This document shows, piece by piece, positions 15,282 through 17,559 of a DNA stretch of 17,559 nucleotides. Location of the stretch: assembly GCA_934486455.1 (NCBI GenBank), contig CAKSPR010000037.1:1-17559 (forward strand), written 5' to 3'. The notes under the pieces were generated by a model. The model was not told where the DNA came from and ran no database searches. It saw nothing but the letters and a program-made list of their open reading frames with translations. How positions within the stretch are numbered: the first letter of the stretch is position 1; each line of letters begins with the position of its first letter. The stretch comes from an uncultured Eubacteriales bacterium (GTDB taxonomy: Bacteria; Bacillota; Clostridia; Oscillospirales; Acutalibacteraceae). Both the position numbers and the translations under genes were made by a program.

Positions 15282-16628
15282 AACAGTGTACCATACATCG
15301 CCGTTTGCCTGAGTTTCAGAAACAACCTTGTAGCCGTCTGCTACGAAGTTGGTGCCTGCGCCCTCGGCTGCATTATTGGAGGGATCGAAGTTAACAAATG
15401 TGCCGCCGTTGACAATGATATTGGCGGTGCCGTTTTTGTAGTTGGCATCAATGCAGTTTAGTACATAACGGCAATCATTTGTGTCAACATCGGGAGTAAC
15501 CTGGAAGAAACCGCCGTTTACAATCAATGTGCCTTTTTCAACATTAAAGACAGTGCCGCCGCCATGATATGTTCCACCATTAACGGTAACGACAATGCCG
15601 TCCCCACTGACATGTGCTACATAGGGTCCACCCTTATATGCGCCCTCGGCAGAGTTGAGTTTATCCATACACAGAATGCCGCCGGCCTGAGAGGCGTTGA
15701 TAGTCGTATCCGCATTGATAAAGAATGTTGCCCAGTTGGCAGTGGCCTCAAGAGAGCCGGGGACATGCACCGCTGCGTTAAGATCGATAACAGACGGGTA
15801 CTTGATCACAAGACGATCCTTTGCTTCGGTTTTTGTTGCATCTGCCTCAATATATTCGGCAATGATAATACCGCCGCCCGAAGCGAAGGCATTCTTGGCC
15901 TCTTCATAATTAGTGACTGTATACATCGCACCCGAGGGAGAGTAGGCAGCATATTTATCGTACTTGTTGTCAAAGCTGTCGTTCTCAACGGTATCCTGAG
16001 TGGCATAAACGGTGATGCCCAGGTCGATGGACGGAGCAACTGCGTCCGTCTTATAATTGGCTTCATTGCCCACGGTGGTAGGCATCCAGACAACCAGAGT
16101 CACGATCTTTTCGCTGTTGTTCTCGCCGGCCAGCAGGTGATCCTCTTTGCTGTAGCCTTCCTTGATGAGCTTGCTGTCCGTTGCAGCGGCCACCAGATTG
16201 TCACGGCCGAGGCCGCTCTGGTCGTCATTCAGCACGGCAAAGCGGATGTAGTCGGACAGATTAAATGCATTGTTGTAGACATTGGTGCTGCCCGCTTCGC
16301 CTGCAATGTTGATGCCCAGCTTATACTTGAGAGCCAGTGAGCCTGCGTTGCGGATCTTCAGTACCACATACTCCACATGACCCGGCTCCCACAGAGCGTC
16401 GTCATTGAACACCGATGTATTCTTATCTGCCTTCTTGAACTCCCCGCCGGTGCTGTTGTTCTTGTACGACAGCTCGATGTCCAGGTTACCCGCCTGAATC
16501 TTGTTGACGCCGGTGGATGCGGTGTCGGTGAACCAGGCGAAGGTCGAGCCCACCAGCATTGCAAGACAAACAACTAAAGCAAGTGCGCTTGTAAGCAATG
16601 CCCGCTTGGTAGATTTACTGCTTGTCAT
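15270..16628 (-). CDS. Secreted TasA/camelysin-like protein with beta-helix-type variable region
   Basis: A 452-residue member of the array. The start at 16628 (MTSSKS) is chosen because GGAGG (16641-16637) lies 8 bases upstream; the frame stays open further but without a better site. Residues 1-31 form a SipW-cognate signal peptide. Then come GVNKIQAGNLDIEL, LWEPGHVEYVVLKI, MPTTVGNEANYKTD, DLGITVYATQ and ENDSFDNKYD. The middle (about 240-400) differs from its paralogues but carries VNGGTYHGGG and VNGGFFQVT turns. The end is conserved: LNCIDANY, GGTFVNFDPSN, NFVADGYKVV, WYTVVPR. Codon use in the first half favours CTG for Leu and ATC for Ile, unlike the CTT- and ATA-rich genes elsewhere in the window, suggesting that part came by recombination or transfer. 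It is the middle gene of the operon. Confidence 0.85.
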   Translation of the reverse strand: MTSSKSTKRALLTSALALVVCLAMLVGSTFAWFTDTASTGVNKIQAGNLDIELSYKNNSTGGEFKKADKNTSVFNDDALWEPGHVEYVVLKIRNAGSLALKYKLGINIAGEAGSTNVYNNAFNLSDYIRFAVLNDDQSGLGRDNLVAAATDSKLIKEGYSKEDHLLAGENNSEKIVTLVVWMPTTVGNEANYKTDAVAPSIDLGITVYATQDTVENDSFDNKYDKYAAYSPSGAMYTVTNYEEAKNAFASGGGIIIAEYIEADATKTEAKDRLVIKYPSVIDLNAAVHVPGSLEATANWATFFINADTTINASQAGGILCMDKLNSAEGAYKGGPYVAHVSGDGIVVTVNGGTYHGGGTVFNVEKGTLIVNGGFFQVTPDVDTNDCRYVLNCIDANYKNGTANIIVNGGTFVNFDPSNNAAEGAGTNFVADGYKVVSETQANGDVWYTVVPR

Positions 16629-16678
16629 TGTGTTTTCCTCCAGTTTAATGTTTTTCAATGATAGGATTTAAAATACGG

Positions 16679-16746
16679 ATTACCCGTGATTTCCCCTCCG
16701 CCGTGATAGGCGGAGAGGACTTGGAAATCAGGATTTACCGGGGAAC
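16679..16746. repeat. 68-base direct repeat, copy 2 (spacer plus 3' gene end)
   Basis: Second copy of the identical segment described at 15214-15281, placed 1465 bases away in the same orientation, about one gene length. Confidence 0.9.
16688..16729 (-). promoter_or_regulatory. Intercistronic hairpin in the TasA-like operon, copy 2
   Basis: Same stem-loop as copy 1, without a single change over 42 bases, again placed just after a stop codon (16735) and upstream of the next ribosome site. Preservation of the structure in both spacers, while flanking spacer bases have drifted, suggests it is either functional or recently copied. Confidence 0.7.
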
Positions 16747-17559
16747 GACGGTGTACCACACATCGCCATTGGTTTGGGTTTCAGAAACAACCTTGTAGCC
16801 GTCGGCGACAAAGGATGTGCCTTCGCCCTCCGGGTTATTTGAAGGATCGAAGTTTACAAACGTGCCGCCCTTGACAACAATCTTGGCTTTGCCTGCGTTG
16901 TAGTTGGCATCATTACAGTTCAGCAGGGTTTTATACTGAGCTTCAGGCGTGCTGCCGCTGAGCTTCTGCTGAATATCAAAGAACCCGCCCTCGATCATAG
17001 CAGTACCCTTTTCGACATAGACCGCATTTACATTACCGATAAATTTACCGTCTTCGATGGTTAAATAGCCACCATCCCGCACATCTATAACAAAGCAGTC
17101 ATTCTCTTTTGCAGCAAAGGTGCCGCCGGTGATGGTCAAATTACCCATCCAGCCGCGGACGGAAATCATAGACCAATCATAGGTTTCTGCGTTATAGATG
17201 TCCTGGGTGTTTGCAATGGTTTTGCCGGTCGCGTTCAGAGTGACGACAGCGTTTTTAATGATCAAAGAAGCGTCGGGATCCAGATCTTCGGTCACATTGT
17301 ACTTGCCGTTCCATTCAGTAGCTGCTTTCAAATCGGCAAAACTGGTAATGGGGTACTGAGCGTCCTTGTCATACTGATCGTCAAAGCTGTCGTTCTCGTG
17401 CGTGTACTGAGTAGCCACCACGCTGATGCCCAGGTCGATGGACGGAGCAGCTGCGTCCGTCTTATAATTGGCTTCGTTGCCTACGGTGGTAGGCATCCAG
17501 ACAACCAGAGTCACGATCTTTTCGCTGTTGTTCTCGCCGGCCAGCAGGTGATCCTCTTT
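16735..17559 (-). CDS. Secreted TasA/camelysin-like protein, 5' end outside the window
   Basis: Partial gene: 274 residues are visible and the frame is open to the window edge. The visible part starts inside the TasA-like domain with KEDHLLAGENNSEKIV, which matches the neighbouring paralogue at this position, so a signal peptide is expected beyond the edge. A GTG near 17514 is an internal codon, not a start. It continues with MPTTVGNEANYKTD, DLGISVVATQ and ENDSFDDQYD. A variable region follows with LTITGGTF, LTIEDGKF and MIEGGFF turns, then the conserved end with GGTFVNFDPSN, ADGYKVV and WYTVVPR. About 130 bases at the edge match the middle gene with about three differences, while the central part has diverged. 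It is the most upstream operon member seen; the promoter and perhaps a SipW peptidase gene may lie beyond. Confidence 0.85.
   Translation of the reverse strand, partial: KEDHLLAGENNSEKIVTLVVWMPTTVGNEANYKTDAAAPSIDLGISVVATQYTHENDSFDDQYDKDAQYPITSFADLKAATEWNGKYNVTEDLDPDASLIIKNAVVTLNATGKTIANTQDIYNAETYDWSMISVRGWMGNLTITGGTFAAKENDCFVIDVRDGGYLTIEDGKFIGNVNAVYVEKGTAMIEGGFFDIQQKLSGSTPEAQYKTLLNCNDANYNAGKAKIVVKGGTFVNFDPSNNPEGEGTSFVADGYKVVSETQTNGDVWYTVVPR

Noticed and set aside
12394..17559. Polysaccharide lyase function for the GGTF-repeat proteins
   Set aside because: Beta-helix turns resemble pectate lyase folds, but no conserved catalytic Arg/Lys or calcium-site pattern was recognised, and the SipW/TasA context favours a structural role.
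1..17559. CRISPR array, tRNA, rRNA, integrase or transposase gene
   Set aside because: I looked for regularly spaced repeats, tRNA cloverleaf ends and recombinase motifs; none was seen.

Overview
The window looks like a chromosomal segment of an uncultured, gut- or rumen-type clostridium (Firmicutes, probably Oscillospiraceae/Ruminococcaceae-like). The evidence is two secreted proteins ending in type I dockerins, strong Gram-positive Shine-Dalgarno sequences, consensus sigma-A promoters, U-tract terminators and SipW-type (TasA/camelysin-like) signal sequences. GC content looks intermediate by eye. The organism call is inference; no rRNA or other phylogenetic marker is present.

Left third (1-7800, + strand): two separately controlled secreted glycan-active enzymes. 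The first is a 1767-residue GH36 (alpha-galactosidase-type) enzyme with several NPCBM-like carbohydrate-binding domains, a FIVAR-like helical region and a C-terminal dockerin. The second is a 534-residue five-bladed beta-propeller glycosidase-like protein, also with a C-terminal dockerin. The two dockerins differ at the positions that usually set cohesin choice. No cohesin or scaffoldin lies in the window. The 620-base gap between the genes holds a strong terminator, a decayed palindromic repeat, a set of competing stems and a promoter overlapped by an inverted repeat.

Middle (8060-12070, + strand): a perfect-consensus promoter drives a two-gene unit. It encodes a membrane-bound UDP-sugar 4,6-dehydratase (CapD/PglF type) and a monotopic phosphoglycosyl transferase (PglC/WbaP-like catalytic domain), the pair that usually starts synthesis of a lipid-linked surface glycan. 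A gene for a WYL-domain transcription regulator follows and ends at a strong terminator. Next comes an intergenic palindromic element made of two inverted copies of one repeat.

Right third (12330-17559, - strand): a tandem family of at least four secreted proteins, the last cut by the window edge. Each has a SipW-cognate signal peptide (seen in three), a TasA/camelysin-like domain ending in an ENDSFD motif, a variable stretch rich in GGTF-type beta-helix turns, and a conserved C-terminal block. The three right-most genes form an apparent operon. Near-identical 106-107 base spacers separate them, each carrying the same strong hairpin, and the unit ends at a perfect terminator. The left-most gene has its own extended -10 promoter and terminator. 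Conserved ends with a variable middle, a 77-base perfect match across the signal-peptide region of two otherwise divergent paralogues, and local codon-use shifts point to expansion and recombination. This array is the most unusual content of the window and may build an extracellular fibre or matrix. Together the genes suggest a locus for cell-surface and extracellular functions: polymer degradation, surface glycan initiation and secreted structural proteins.
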